A stretch of DNA of 64,000 nt, taken from assembly GCF_036013935.1 (NCBI RefSeq), contig NZ_CP107902.1:2141001-2205000 (forward strand). The letters run 5' to 3'. This DNA is from Streptomyces sp. NBC_00461 (lineage in GTDB: Bacteria; Actinomycetota; Actinomycetes; Streptomycetales; Streptomycetaceae). The notes beneath the pieces were generated by a model. That model did not search any database and was not told the DNA's origin. It was given only the letters and a program-made list of their open reading frames with translations. Positions 23,915 to 36,079 of the stretch are shown piece after piece (positions within the stretch are counted from its first letter, which is position 1; every line of letters starts with the position of its first letter). The translations under genes were made by a program, and so were the position numbers.

Positions 23915-26712
23915 TCCTCGCTGACGTACGACCTCACGCTCGCCGGTCTCTCGGTCGGCAGCGCGGCCGCGCTCACCGGGATCGGCCTGATCGTGACGTA
24001 CCGCGCGACCGGCGTCCTCAACTTCGCGCACGGCGCGATCGCCATGGTGTGCGCGTACGCGCTGCGGCAGTGCGTGGTCGAGTGGGGCTGGCCGCTGTGG
24101 CTGGGCGCGACGGTGACGCTCGTCCTCCTGGCACCGGCGGTCGGCGTGGCGCTGGAGCGGTTCGTGTTCCGGCCGCTCGCGGTCCTGGGCGGCGACCCCG
24201 CGCAGACGCTGGTCGCCTCCATCGGGGTGCTCGTGCTGCTGGTGGGCGGGGCTGCCCTGGTGTGGGGGCAGGGGGCGCGGGACGACGCGCCGGAGCTGGT
24301 CTCGGAGGACCCCTGGGGGCAGCTGGCCGTGGTGCTCGTGCTGGCCGCGGGGGTCGGGGCCGTGATCCGCTGGACTCGGTTCGGGCGGGAGCTGCGGGCC
24401 GTGGTCGACGACCGGCAGCTCGCGGTGCTGGGCGGGATCGACGCGGACCGGGTGGCCGCGGCGGGCTGGGCGTTCGGTTCGTTCACGGCGGGCCTGACGG
24501 GCGTGCTGCTGGCGCCGTTCGTGCGTCTGGACCCGTACGGACTGCCGCTGCTCGTCATGGAGGTGGTGGCGGTCGCGGTGGCGGCGCGGATGCGCAGCCT
24601 GCCGGTGGCCGTCGTCGTGGCGCTGGGCATCGGGGTGGCGCAGAGCCAGCTGACGCGGCTGCATCCGCAGGGCTGGGGCGAGCCGTTGCTGCAGGCGGTG
24701 GGCGCGAACCTGTTCGTCGTCGCCCTGCTGGTCGCGGCCCTGGTGCTGCCCCGCATCGGCACGCGCGACGCGCTGCCGCGCACGGCCACCGCGCGCGTGG
24801 CGACACCGCCGGGCGCCTGGATCGTCGCCGTGGTGCTGTTCCTGCTCCCGCTCGGTTTCGCAGGCTCGGACCTGCACACGTCGGTCCAGGTGCCGGCGCT
24901 GGGTGTGGTCCTGCTGTCGCTGGTGGTGGTCACCGGCCGCGGCGGCCAGATCTCACTCGGCCAGGCGGCATACGCGGGCCTGGGCGCCCTGTTCACGGCG
25001 CTGCTCGCCGCGGGCCGCTTCCCGGGCCTGCCGCGGCTGCCCGAACTGGCCGCGCTGGCCGTGGCCGTCGTCCTGGTGGCCCCGCTGGGCCTGCTGACCG
25101 GCTGGCCGGCCATCAGCCGCCGGGGCCTGGCGCTCGCGCTGGCGACGTTCGCGGTGGGCGTCGGGGTGAGCCGCTTCGTCTTCGCCCAGCCGTACGCCAC
25201 GTCCGGCCTCTCGCTGGACCGCCCGGCGGGCTTCGACGGCGACCGCGCCTACTACGTCCTCGAACTGGCCCTGCTGGCAGCCGCGTTGGTCACCACACGC
25301 ACCCTGCGCACGGGCCGCACGGGTCGCGCCCTGGCCGCCATGCGCGACCACGAGCCGGGTGCCTCGGCGGCCGGCGTCCAGGTCCCCTCCCTCAAGCTGC
25401 TGGCCTTCGTCTCCGGAGCCGCACTCGCCGCGCTCGGCGGCGGCATGCTCGGCATGGGCCTGCGGGCCTTCGACCCCGGCGCCTACGACCCCGTGCGCGG
25501 CCTGCTGTGGTTCGCCGCGGTGGTGGTACTGGGCGCCGACAGCACACTGGGCGCGCTGGCCGCGGCGGCGCTGCTGGTCGGGCTCGACGCGGGGGCGCGG
25601 GGCGGGGTGGCGGCGGCGCTGATCGGGGTGCTGGCCGTACTCGTCGGGCGGTTCCCCGGGGGGCCGTACGAGGCATTGCGGACGGCGGGTGCCCGCCTGC
25701 GGCTGCGGCGGAGGGCGAGGCTGACGGCGGTGGGGGCGGGATTGCGGGTGCGGCTGCGGCCGGTGGGGGAAGCGGGCGCGGCGCGCCGGCCGGCCCTGGC
25801 GGGGGCTACCCCGGCCTCCCGTGCCCACGCGACGGGGCGGCCCGGCCAAGGGGTCGCCAAAGCCGCCGGGGGCCCGGAATCCCGGGAGCGACCCGCGCCT
25901 CAGGACCGGCTCGGGGCCGCCGACGGCGCTCAACTCCCGCCAGTGCCACCGGCACCCGGCCACGACGGTCGCACGGATGGTGCGCAGGGGAATCCGCACC
26001 CGGCCCGGGGCCGCGTGCACCCCCGCCCGCCCGCGCCGAGCCTCACAGCCCGCCACCTCCACGCCCGCTACGGGGGCTTCACCGCGCTCGACGGCGTCGA
26101 TCTCGACGTCGGCCCCGGCCAGGTCACCGCCGTCGTCGGCCCCAACGGCGCCGGAAAGAGCACCCTGTTCCACTGCCTGGCCGGCACCCTGCGCCCCGCG
26201 CGCGGGCACGTCCGTCTCGGGGACCGGGACATCACCCGGCTGACGGCGCACGCACGCACCCGCCTCGGCATCGCGAGGACCTTCCAACAGCTCGCCGTCT
26301 TCCCGTCGTTGACCGTCGCCGAGAACGTCCGCGTGGGTGCCGAGCAGGGCCGGGTGAGCGACCCGGGAGCCGTGGAGCGCGCGCTGCGGCTGCTGGCACT
26401 CGACGGACCGGTACGTGCACTGCCCGCCGCGGGCCTGCCCACCGGCACGCTGCGCCGCGTCGAACTGGCCCGGGCCCTCGCGGGCAGTCCGCGCGTGCTG
26501 CTGCTCGACGAGCCCGCCGCCGGCCTCGACAACGCCGAAGTCGCCGCGCTGGCCCGGGTGCTGAAGGCTTTGGCGGCCGACGGCACCGCCCTCCTCGTCG
26601 TCGAGCACGACCTCGACCTGGTCGCCGACCTCGCGGACGTCGTGCACGTCATGACGGGGGGCCGCATCGTCGCCTCCGGCCCACCCGGCCGCGTACTGGA
26701 CGAGGCCGGCAC

Positions 26713-26716
<4 letters not shown>
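23912..26716 (+). CDS. LivH-LivM-LivG fusion: two permease domains plus ATPase
   Basis: 934 residues from ATG 23912. Residues about 1-290 form a LivH-like permease (LIVTYRATGVLNFAHGAIAMV), residues 295-600 a LivM-like permease (RGGQISLGQAAYAGLGALFTALLA), then comes a 110-residue Pro/Arg/Gly-rich linker, and residues 709-934 are a LivG-like ATPase. Walker A GPNGAGKST is at 743-751, Q-loop in ARTFQQLAVF, Walker B VLLLDEP; the signature (TGTLRRVELARAL) is the usual degenerate LivG form. These three are normally separate proteins. The linker has the same reading frame throughout and no stop, so the fusion is real in this sequence. The next gene, LivF, overlaps by ATGA. Confidence 0.9.
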
Positions 26717-29050
<2,334 letters not shown>

Positions 29051-29342
29051 CTATTTTCGGTCACCCACTTCATTCGCGGATTTCGTGATTTGTCGACCAC
29101 TCGCCCATTCAGTCTGTGACTCACTTCACGCAACCAACTTCCTTGGGTTTCCTAGGACTTGACGGTGAGTGCCCGCTTCCGCACCTGTGGTGACACTGTG
29201 CGGTGGATGGTTCGATTCCGTTCGCCATGGGGCGTGACTCCGGCCACAGATCACCCGTTGTCTCCTTCATGAGCCCGGGGCCCACCCGGTTCACGGGCCG
29301 GGAGCCACCCGGCCCCGCCACACACCCCCGAGGGAGCCACCC

Positions 29343-30125
29343 GTGCCGCGCATGCTCGACGTCAGCGACGAGGTACGCGCCGAGATCGGCGACGAAGAAG
29401 CCGACCGGCTGCTCGCCGGAGACAACGCCCCCGGCAGTTACGACTGCACGTCCTGCCGCACTCCGGGCGACTCCGAACAGGAGCGCACCAGCACCGTCCT
29501 GTTCATCGGCGAGGAGACCGCCGTCCTCGCCTTCGCCCACGCCACCTGCCTGCCCTCGCAGGTCGTCCAGGTCACCGAGGAGCAGCTCCGCGGGGCGGTG
29601 CGGTCCATCTCCGGCGACACCGTGGACCTGGCCCCCGAGCAGGTCGCCCCCGAGCCGGCCGTGCTCGGCGTGACCAGCGGACTCGTGCTGATCTCCGGGG
29701 AGTTGCACCCGGCGCTGGTCGTCGAGCCGACCGGGCCCATCGTGCGCCCTGGCGCGACCGGGCTCGGCGACGACTTCCTGCCGCTGCTCATCGAGCAGGG
29801 ATTCATGCCGCTGACGCAGCTGACCGAGGTGCCGCCCGTGCTGCACGGCTGGTCGGTACTGCTCGCCATGGGCCGGCTGCACGCCGTCCTGCAGCCCGGG
29901 GCGAACGCCGGGCAGCCGGTCGCCTGGTGGCAGGCGCACCAGCCGCTGCAGGTGACCGACGGCTGGCGGGCCGCCGCCAACAAGCACCAGCAGGTGCTCA
30001 TGTTCGCCGCGCCGGTGGGGTCCATCGGACGTCAGCCCCGCGAGGACCTGCTGCGGGACGCACTGGACAAGGCCGCGACGAACGGGAAGTTGGTCGGCGT
30101 CGCCATGCCACTGGCGGGAACGTGA
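29343..30125 (+). CDS. Conserved hypothetical protein with CxxC motif
   Basis: 260 residues from GTG 29343, with GAGGGAGCC upstream; an ATG three codons later is also possible. There is no signal peptide. Near the N terminus YDCTSCRTPGD and HATCLP place three cysteines and a histidine together, resembling a small metal-binding site. The rest is alpha/beta with VLLAMGRLHAVLQPGANAGQPVAWWQAH and a C-terminal helix. I recognise it as a Streptomyces conserved protein without assigned function. It stands alone before a small Ser/Gln-rich gene and the convergent der operon. Confidence 0.7.
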   Translation: MPRMLDVSDEVRAEIGDEEADRLLAGDNAPGSYDCTSCRTPGDSEQERTSTVLFIGEETAVLAFAHATCLPSQVVQVTEEQLRGAVRSISGDTVDLAPEQVAPEPAVLGVTSGLVLISGELHPALVVEPTGPIVRPGATGLGDDFLPLLIEQGFMPLTQLTEVPPVLHGWSVLLAMGRLHAVLQPGANAGQPVAWWQAHQPLQVTDGWRAAANKHQQVLMFAAPVGSIGRQPREDLLRDALDKAATNGKLVGVAMPLAGT

Positions 30126-30186
30126 GAGCTCCCAAAGGGGCACGTCCGAACCGCATCCCTTGAACTTCGGGGTCGTTTGGACATAC

Positions 30187-30576
30187 GTGCACACATACGA
30201 CGTTCCCCGCCGCCAGTCCCATCAGCCGATTCCGTCCGCGCGGTCGGCCCAGGACATGTCGGGCGGCCCCTCGGCCACGCCCATCTACGACGCGCTCTAC
30301 TCCGAGTACGTCAAGTCCTTCCGCACCCTGCCGGGAGACCGCAGCGGCGAGGAGAACCTGGGGTTCACCGCCTTCGGGAACATCCCGCACAGTACGGCGC
30401 CGCACGACATGCACCGGCCGGGGTCGTTCAGCAGCTCGTACAGCGCCTACAGCGCCGGGGCCTTCAGCGCCCGGCAGCAGTCGCAGTGGCAGCGCGTCGG
30501 GCAGAGCGGGCAGCCGGGCACGGGAATGCACCATGTGCCGGCCGCGCTGCCACCCGGTCCGCGCAGCATCCTGTGA
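30187..30576 (+). CDS. Small Ser/Gln/Tyr-rich hypothetical protein
   Basis: 129 residues if the GTG at 30187 (MHTYDVPRRQSHQPIPSARSAQD) is the start; a TTG at 30160 would add nine residues. The ribosome binding site is weak for both. The protein contains ATPIYDALYSEYVKSFRTLPGDRSGEENLGFTAFG, then a low-complexity stretch (SSSYSAYSAGAFSARQQSQWQRVG) and ends in Pro-rich sequence. It is probably disordered. No domain is recognised. A strong terminator hairpin follows the stop, supporting a real transcription unit. Confidence 0.6.
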   Translation: MHTYDVPRRQSHQPIPSARSAQDMSGGPSATPIYDALYSEYVKSFRTLPGDRSGEENLGFTAFGNIPHSTAPHDMHRPGSFSSSYSAYSAGAFSARQQSQWQRVGQSGQPGTGMHHVPAALPPGPRSIL

Positions 30577-30589
30577 GACGCGGCATGTG

Positions 30590-30639
30590 AGACGTGGCGG
30601 AGGGGCGGTCCCGGTCGGGACCGCCCCTCCGCCACGTCT
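30590..30639. terminator. Bidirectional terminator between 30187-30576 and der
   Basis: A perfect 23-bp inverted repeat (30590-30612 with 30617-30639) with a four-base loop (ggtc) lies between convergent genes, three bases before the der stop. Confidence 0.9.
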
Positions 30640-30642
30640 GCG

Positions 30643-32118
30643 CTACTTCTTCTTGCCGCGCTTCTCGCGCACCCGCACCGAGATATGGATCGGCGTCCCC
30701 TCGAAGCCGAACTCCTCGCGCAGCCGACGCTCGATGAAGCGTCGGTAGCCCGCCTCGATGAAGCCGGAGGCGAAGAGCACGAACCGCGGGGGCTTGGTGC
30801 CTGCCTGGGTGCCGAAGAGGATGCGGGGCTGCTTGCCACCGCGGATCGGGTGCGGGTGGGCGGCGACCAGCTCGCCGAGGAAGGCGTTCAGACGACCCGT
30901 GGGGACGCGGGTCTCCCAGCCGGCGAGCGCGGTCTCGATGCCCGGGACCAGCTTCTCCATGTGGCGGCCGGTGCGCGCCGAGACGTTCACCCGGGGCGCC
31001 CACGCGACCTGGGCCAGCTCGGTCTCGATCTCGCGCTCCAGGTAGTAGCGGCGCTCCTCGTCGAGGGTGTCCCACTTGTTGAAGGCGAGGACGATCGCGC
31101 GGCCCGCCTCGACGGCCATGGTGACGATGCGCTGGTCCTGGACCGAGATGGACTCGCAGGCGTCGATCAGGATGACCGCGACCTCGGCCTTCTCGACGGC
31201 GGCCGCGGTGCGCAGCGAGGCGTAGTAGTCGGCGCCCTGCTGGAGGTGGACGCGCTTGCGGATGCCCGCGGTGTCGACGAACTTCCATGTCACACCGCCG
31301 AGTTCGATGAGCTCGTCGACCGGGTCGCGGGTGGTGCCCGCGATCTCGTTGACGACGACGCGCTCCTCGCCCGCCACCTTGTTCAGCAGCGAGGACTTGC
31401 CGACGTTCGGCCGGCCGATCAGGGCGATACGGCGGGGACCACCGACCGCGGTGCCGAAGGTCTGCTCGGGCGCCTCCGGCAGCGCCTCCAGGACGGCGTC
31501 CAGCATGTCGCCGGTGCCGCGGCCGTGCAGCGCGGAGACCGGGTGCGGCTCACCGAGGCCCAGCGCCCACAGGTAGGCCGCGTCCGCCTCGCCGCTCTGG
31601 CCGTCCACCTTGTTGGCGGCCAGCACGACGGGCTTGCCGGCCTTGCGCAGCAGTCGTACGACCGCCTCGTCGGTGTCGGTCGCGCCGACCTTGGCGTCGA
31701 CGACGAACACGACGGCGTCGGCGGCCTCGATCGCGTACTCGGCCTGCGCGGCCACGGAGGCGTCGATGCCGAGGACGTCCTGCTCCCAGCCGCCGGTGTC
31801 GACGACCTTGAAGCGGCGGCCCGACCATTCGGCCTCGTAGGTCACGCGGTCGCGGGTGACGCCCGGCTTGTCCTCGACGACGGCCTCGCGGCGGCCGATG
31901 ATGCGGTTGACGAGTGTCGACTTGCCGACGTTCGGACGGCCGACGACGGCGAGGACGGGCAGCGGGCCGTGACCCGCCGCCTCGATGGCGCCCTCGACGT
32001 CCTCGATGTCGAAGCCCTCTTCCGCGGCGAGCTCCATGAAGTCCGCGTACTCGGCGTCGCCAAGCGCTCCGTGGTCGTGCTCCTCGCCCGAGCCGTCGGA
32101 GTGGATGTGGTCGTTCAT
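30643..32118 (-). CDS. der: Ribosome-assembly GTPase Der (EngA)
   Basis: 491 residues from ATG 32118. Two GTPase domains in tandem are visible: the first P-loop is [12 protein letters not shown] with DTGGWE and ANKVD, the second is [12 protein letters not shown] with DTAGIRKR and FNKWD, followed by a KH-like C-terminal domain ending in REKRGKKK. Der acts in 50S subunit maturation and is essential in most bacteria. The N-terminal acidic/His extension (about 50 residues) is typical for actinobacteria. It follows plsC on the same strand with 80 bases between them, closing the aroH-tyrA-cmk-plsC-der run. Confidence 0.96.
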   Translation of the reverse strand: MNDHIHSDGSGEEHDHGALGDAEYADFMELAAEEGFDIEDVEGAIEAAGHGPLPVLAVVGRPNVGKSTLVNRIIGRREAVVEDKPGVTRDRVTYEAEWSGRRFKVVDTGGWEQDVLGIDASVAAQAEYAIEAADAVVFVVDAKVGATDTDEAVVRLLRKAGKPVVLAANKVDGQSGEADAAYLWALGLGEPHPVSALHGRGTGDMLDAVLEALPEAPEQTFGTAVGGPRRIALIGRPNVGKSSLLNKVAGEERVVVNEIAGTTRDPVDELIELGGVTWKFVDTAGIRKRVHLQQGADYYASLRTAAAVEKAEVAVILIDACESISVQDQRIVTMAVEAGRAIVLAFNKWDTLDEERRYYLEREIETELAQVAWAPRVNVSARTGRHMEKLVPGIETALAGWETRVPTGRLNAFLGELVAAHPHPIRGGKQPRILFGTQAGTKPPRFVLFASGFIEAGYRRFIERRLREEFGFEGTPIHISVRVREKRGKKK

Positions 32119-32198
32119 GAAGTCCGTACCTCGTCGTTCATTCGTGGTGGTCGGTGGAACACCCGGTCTACGCCGGTAGATCCACTACTCAGTGTCGC

Positions 32199-32852
32199 CT
32201 AGCGCCCGGTGAGGCGCCTGGCGTTTTCCAGGTGGCTGGTGAGCTGCTTCTGGATGCGTTCGGTCGCCTCGTCGAGCACCTTGCGCGTACGGCGCCCGCT
32301 TCCGTCGCCCGCCTCGAAGGGGTCGCCGAAAACGACGTCGATGCGGGTGCGCAGCGGAGGCAGCGCCTTTATCAACCGTCCGGGCCTCTCGGAGCTTCCC
32401 AGGACGGCGACCGGGACGATCGGGGCACCGCTGCGGACCGCGAAGTACGCGAGCCCGGCGCGCAGTGCGGCGAAGTCGCCCTCGCCGCGAGTGCCCTCCG
32501 GGAAGATGCCGAGGACTCCGCCGGCCGACAGGACGTCCAGGGCCTGCGTGATCGCCCCGCGGTCGGCGCCCGACCGGTCGACCTTCACCTGCCCGATGCC
32601 GAGCAGGAAGGGGTCGAGCGGGCCGATGAACGCTTCCTTCTTGATCAGGAAGTGCGTCGGCCGGGGCGCCACGCCCATGACCATCGGGCCGTCGATGTTG
32701 TGCGAGTGGTTGACGGCGAAGATCACCGGGCCGCTCGCGGGCACCTTCCAGGAACCCAGCACACGGGGCTTGAACAGCCCGTACATCAGGCCGACGCCGA
32801 TACGCCGGCCGACCTCGGCGCCCTTCTCGGAGGGGAGGGAGGGTGCGGTCAC
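32199..32852 (-). CDS. plsC: 1-acylglycerol-3-phosphate acyltransferase (PlsC family)
   Basis: 217 residues from GTG 32852, which overlaps the cmk stop by GTGA. The acyltransferase motifs are intact: NHSHNIDGP (HX4D), VDRSGADRGA, FPEGTRG and VPVAVLG. Such enzymes acylate lysophosphatidic acid to phosphatidic acid at the inner face of the membrane. A gene for a PlsC-like protein following cmk is a usual arrangement in actinobacteria. No transmembrane segment is strong; membrane binding is likely peripheral. Confidence 0.9.
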   Translation of the reverse strand: MTAPSLPSEKGAEVGRRIGVGLMYGLFKPRVLGSWKVPASGPVIFAVNHSHNIDGPMVMGVAPRPTHFLIKKEAFIGPLDPFLLGIGQVKVDRSGADRGAITQALDVLSAGGVLGIFPEGTRGEGDFAALRAGLAYFAVRSGAPIVPVAVLGSSERPGRLIKALPPLRTRIDVVFGDPFEAGDGSGRRTRKVLDEATERIQKQLTSHLENARRLTGR

Positions 32853-33535
32853 TTGCCGGCCCGCTTCTCCTCGACGAGGGTGACGACGCACTCGATGACC
32901 TGCTGGAGCGTGAGCTCGGTGGTGTCCACCTCGATCGCGTCGTCCGCCTTGGCGAGCGGCGAGGTCTTGCGGGAGGAGTCGGCCGCGTCGCGCTTGATCA
33001 GCGCCTCGCGGGTGGCGTGCACGTCGGCGCCCTTCAGCTCGCCGCTGCGGCGGGCGGCGCGGGCCTCCGGGGAGGCGGTGAGGAAGATCTTGAGGTCGGC
33101 GTCGGGCAGCACGGTCGTACCGATGTCGCGGCCCTCGACGACGATGCCGTGCTCCGCGGCGGCGGCCACCGATCGCTGCAGCTCGGTGATCCGGGAGCGC
33201 ACCTCGGGCACCGCGCTGACCGCACTGACCTTGGAGGACACCTCCTGGGTGCGGATCGGGCCGGCCACGTCCGTGCCGTCGACCTCGATGGTCGGGTCGG
33301 CCGGGTCCGTGCCGGAGTCGATCTCGGGCTTGCCCGCCACGGCGGCAATCGCGGACTGGTCGTCGATGTCGATCCCGTTGCTCACCATCCACCAGGTGAT
33401 CGCCCGGTACTGGGCGCCGGTGTCCAGGTAGCTCAGGCCGAGCTGTGCGGCGACGGCCTTCGACGTGCTCGACTTGCCCGTGCCGGCCGGGCCGTCGATG
33501 GCGACAATCACGGGCTTGGCGACGCCGTTTTCCAC
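32849..33535 (-). CDS. cmk: (d)CMP kinase
   Basis: 228 residues from ATG 33535, with an upstream GGAAGG. The P-loop IDGPAGTGKSSTSKAVA is at about residues 13-30, followed by LGLSYLDTGAQYRAITW, the substrate-binding RxxD regions and the lid EARAARRSGELKGADVHATREALIKRDAADSSRKTSPL. It phosphorylates CMP and dCMP with ATP. The gene order after tyrA and before plsC and der is conserved in actinobacteria. A 146-bp gap separates it from tyrA. Confidence 0.95.
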   Translation of the reverse strand: MENGVAKPVIVAIDGPAGTGKSSTSKAVAAQLGLSYLDTGAQYRAITWWMVSNGIDIDDQSAIAAVAGKPEIDSGTDPADPTIEVDGTDVAGPIRTQEVSSKVSAVSAVPEVRSRITELQRSVAAAAEHGIVVEGRDIGTTVLPDADLKIFLTASPEARAARRSGELKGADVHATREALIKRDAADSSRKTSPLAKADDAIEVDTTELTLQQVIECVVTLVEEKRAGK

Positions 33536-33681
33536 GGGGGGACACCTTCCTGGTGCGGTGCGGTGGGAGTGTGGGGCGGGATCGTGCCCTGCACAAGGTT
33601 ACTGGGTGCCGACCACTCAACCGGACGAGTGGTCCTGGTCGAGGTTCGTCGCCGCACCCCAGGGGCGGCAGGGGCGGGAAC

Positions 33682-34767
33682 CTACTGCCGGATCGCCCAG
33701 CCCCGCTCCCGCAGCGCCGCCGTCAGTACCGGCGCCGCCTGCGGCTCCACCATCAGCTGGACCAGACCCGCCTGCTGCCCGGTCGCGTGCTCGATGCGTA
33801 CGTCCTCGATGTTGACCCCGGCCCGGCCCGCGTCCGCGAAGATCCGTGCCAGCTGACCCGGCTGGTCGTCGATGAGGACGGCCACGATTTCGTACGCCCG
33901 CGGTGCGGACCCGTGCTTGCCGGGGACGCGGACCCGCCCGGCGTTGCCGCGCCGCAGGACGTCCTCGATGCCGGACGTGCCCGCACGCCGCTTGGCCTCG
34001 TCGGAGGACTGCAGGGACCGCAGCGCCTGCACCGCCTCCTCCAGGTCGGCGGCGACGTCGGAGAGCAGGTCGGCCACCGGGCCGGGGTTCGCGGACAGGA
34101 TGTCGATCCACATCCCGGGGTCGGAGCCGGCGATCCGGGTCACGTCGCGGATGCCCTGACCGCACAGTCGTACGGCCGCCTCCTCCGCGTTCTGCAGGCG
34201 CGCGGCGACCATGCTGGACATCAGGTGGGGCATGTGCGAGACGAGGGCGACGGCGCGGTCGTGCGCGTCGGCGTCCATGACGACCGGCACGGCACGGCAG
34301 TGCGAGACCAGCTCCAGGGCGAGGTTCAGCACCTCGGTGTGGGTGTCCCGGGTGGGCGTCAGCACCCAGGGGCGGCCCTCGAAGAGGTCGCCGGTCGCCG
34401 CCAGCGGGCCGGACTTCTCCCGGCCGGACATGGGGTGCGTACCGATGTAGGCCGAAAGATCCAGGCCCAACGTCTCCAGCTCGCGGCGCGGGCCGCCCTT
34501 GACGCTGGCCACGTCCAGGTAGCCGCGGGCCACGCCCCGGCGCATGGCGTCCGCCAGCACCCCGGCCACGTGCGCGGGCGGCGCTGCGATGATCGCGAGG
34601 TCGACCGGCCCGTCGGGGGCCTCGTCGGTGCCGGCGCCGAGCGCTGCGGCCGTACGGGCCTGCGCGGGGTCGTGGTCGGCGAGGTGGACGACGACGCCCC
34701 GCTGGGACAGGGCGATGGCGGCGGACGTACCGATCAGCCCGGTGCCGATGACGAGCGCGGTTCTCAC
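33682..34767 (-). CDS. tyrA: Prephenate dehydrogenase with ACT domain
   Basis: 361 residues from GTG 34767, overlapping the aroH stop by GTGA; a longer reading frame upstream belongs to another frame. The N-terminal Rossmann motif is VIGTGLIGTSAAIAL. The catalytic region contains IGTHPMSGREKSGP, followed by the helical dehydrogenase domain (SHMPHLMSSMVAARLQ, GIRDVTRIAGSDPGMWIDI). A C-terminal ACT domain is seen in YEIVAVLIDDQPGQLARIFADAGRAGVNIEDVRIEH, consistent with feedback control by tyrosine. It converts prephenate to 4-hydroxyphenylpyruvate with NAD. Confidence 0.93.
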   Translation of the reverse strand: MRTALVIGTGLIGTSAAIALSQRGVVVHLADHDPAQARTAAALGAGTDEAPDGPVDLAIIAAPPAHVAGVLADAMRRGVARGYLDVASVKGGPRRELETLGLDLSAYIGTHPMSGREKSGPLAATGDLFEGRPWVLTPTRDTHTEVLNLALELVSHCRAVPVVMDADAHDRAVALVSHMPHLMSSMVAARLQNAEEAAVRLCGQGIRDVTRIAGSDPGMWIDILSANPGPVADLLSDVAADLEEAVQALRSLQSSDEAKRRAGTSGIEDVLRRGNAGRVRVPGKHGSAPRAYEIVAVLIDDQPGQLARIFADAGRAGVNIEDVRIEHATGQQAGLVQLMVEPQAAPVLTAALRERGWAIRQ

Positions 34768-35126
34768 TGGGCGATGTCCTTGCGCAGGGCCGCCGCGGCA
34801 CCGAGGTAGACATGGGCGATGTCGGCGCGGGGCCGCTCGGACTCGATGTGCGCGAGGACGCGGACGACGCGGGGCAGGGCGCCCTCGATGTCGAGTTCCT
34901 GGGCGCAGATCAGCGGTACGTCGACGATCCCGAGCTTGCGGGCTGCGGCCGCCGGGAAGTCGCTGTGCAGGTCGGGCGTCGCCGTGAACCAGATGCTGAT
35001 CAGGTCGTCGCCGGTCAGGTCGTTCCGCTCGAGGATGGCGGTGAGCAGGGCTCCGACCTGCTCGTCCATGTGGCCGGCCTCGTCCCGTTCCAGTTGGACG
35101 GCTCCCCGGACCGCTCGTACCGCCAC
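34764..35126 (-). CDS. aroH: Chorismate mutase, AroH type
   Basis: 120 residues from ATG 35126. The sequence follows the AroH barrel family: VRAVRGAVQLERDEAGHMDEQVGALLTAILERNDLTGDDLISIWFTATPDLHSDFPAAAARKLG, VPLICAQELDIEGALPRVVRVL. Arg6-type and Glu/Cys active-site regions are present. It isomerises chorismate to prephenate, the substrate of the TyrA encoded directly downstream with a four-base overlap. The pair forms the tyrosine branch of aromatic amino-acid synthesis. Confidence 0.94.
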   Translation of the reverse strand: MAVRAVRGAVQLERDEAGHMDEQVGALLTAILERNDLTGDDLISIWFTATPDLHSDFPAAAARKLGIVDVPLICAQELDIEGALPRVVRVLAHIESERPRADIAHVYLGAAAALRKDIAQ

Positions 35127-35260
35127 GGCTTGGCTCCTTGCTGATGTACGGATCGGCTCTACGACCGTCCAGCCTAGTCAGCCCACGACGGGCGGTGTAC
35201 GCGACGCCCGCCCGCTGAGACGGGAGAGCACCGCGCACACCGCTCGCCGCGCGTACCGGA

Positions 35261-35275
35261 GACATTGCCAATGTC
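35261..35275. promoter_or_regulatory. 15-bp palindrome in the aroH / 35386 gap
   Basis: GACATT-GCC-AATGTC is a perfect 6-bp inverted repeat with a three-base spacer, in the 259-bp region between divergent genes. It may be an operator; the cognate regulator is unknown. Confidence 0.35.
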
Positions 35276-35385
35276 ACCGAATCGCCCCGATTTCGCTACT
35301 TGGCGCGAGATGCCCCTCTGCGCCTCTTTACGGCGGGCCGCCGGTCCGCTCTGATGGCAGGACACTCGCCTCGGGGGAGGCCCGC

Positions 35386-36051
35386 ATGAAGCGTCCTGGA
35401 CCGCTGATCACCCTGCTCGTGGGACTGCTGCTCGGCCTGTTCATGCTGTCGCTCAACGCGACGACTGGTACGAAGACCGTCTCGTCCACGCCCAAGAAGG
35501 AGTCGCCGCCCGTCACGGCATCGCCGGCTCCCACGAAGACCAGCGCTTCGCCCAGCCCTTCGCCGTCACCGTCGCGGGTGCCGGTGCCCGACGCCAGTTA
35601 CGCCGGCCGGACCGACGATGACTCCTCCGCCGTCGCCGTGACGGTGCGCGACCGCAAGGCGATCGCGTACTTCTGCGACGGCCACTCCAAGGAGTCGTGG
35701 CTGAAGGGCGACGTCAAGGACGACGGCAGCATGCGGCTGACCGGCAGGAACGGCGACGAGCTGAACGGCACCCTCCAGCAGGGCAAGCGCATCCACGGCT
35801 CGGTCGACGTGGGCGGCGGGCACTACGCCTTCACCGCCGACGAGGCCAAGAAGCCGTCCGGGCTGTACCGGGCGACCACGACGGTGCGCGGCGCCAGGCT
35901 CGACGGCGGCTGGATCGTCCTGCCGGGCGGAAAGCAGGTCGGCATCGTCACCCGCGACTCACGCGCCTCGGCCGCACCCGCCATCGACCCGGAGACGGGC
36001 GCGGTGACGGTCGACGGACAGCAGCTCACGGCACGTCCCGCCACCCCCTGA
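35386..36051 (+). CDS. Membrane-anchored secreted hypothetical protein
   Basis: 221 residues from ATG 35386, preceded by GGGGGAGG. One N-terminal hydrophobic segment (PLITLLVGLLLGLFMLSLNA) without a lipobox acts as anchor or signal. A Ser/Thr/Pro/Lys linker (about residues 30-65) leads to a beta-rich domain with DASYAGRTDDDSSAVAVTVRDRKAIAYFCDG and RLTGRNGDELNGTLQQGKRIHGSVDVGG. I know no function. It precedes the DUF6529 and Rieske genes by 28 bases and is likely cotranscribed. Confidence 0.7.
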   Translation: MKRPGPLITLLVGLLLGLFMLSLNATTGTKTVSSTPKKESPPVTASPAPTKTSASPSPSPSPSRVPVPDASYAGRTDDDSSAVAVTVRDRKAIAYFCDGHSKESWLKGDVKDDGSMRLTGRNGDELNGTLQQGKRIHGSVDVGGGHYAFTADEAKKPSGLYRATTTVRGARLDGGWIVLPGGKQVGIVTRDSRASAAPAIDPETGAVTVDGQQLTARPATP

Positions 36052-36079
36052 CACCGTCGTCCGCTCCAGGGAGCCGACC

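Noticed and set aside
24049..26712. Long plus-strand frame overlapping the LivHMG fusion
   Set aside because: The frame merely continues from livF upstream through the permease region; its upstream part is Gly/Arg/Pro-rich and not a protein family. Only the livF part is real.
30685..32202. 505-codon plus-strand frame opposite der
   Set aside because: The minus strand encodes an intact Der GTPase; the antisense translation is Asp/Arg/Leu-biased with no domain.
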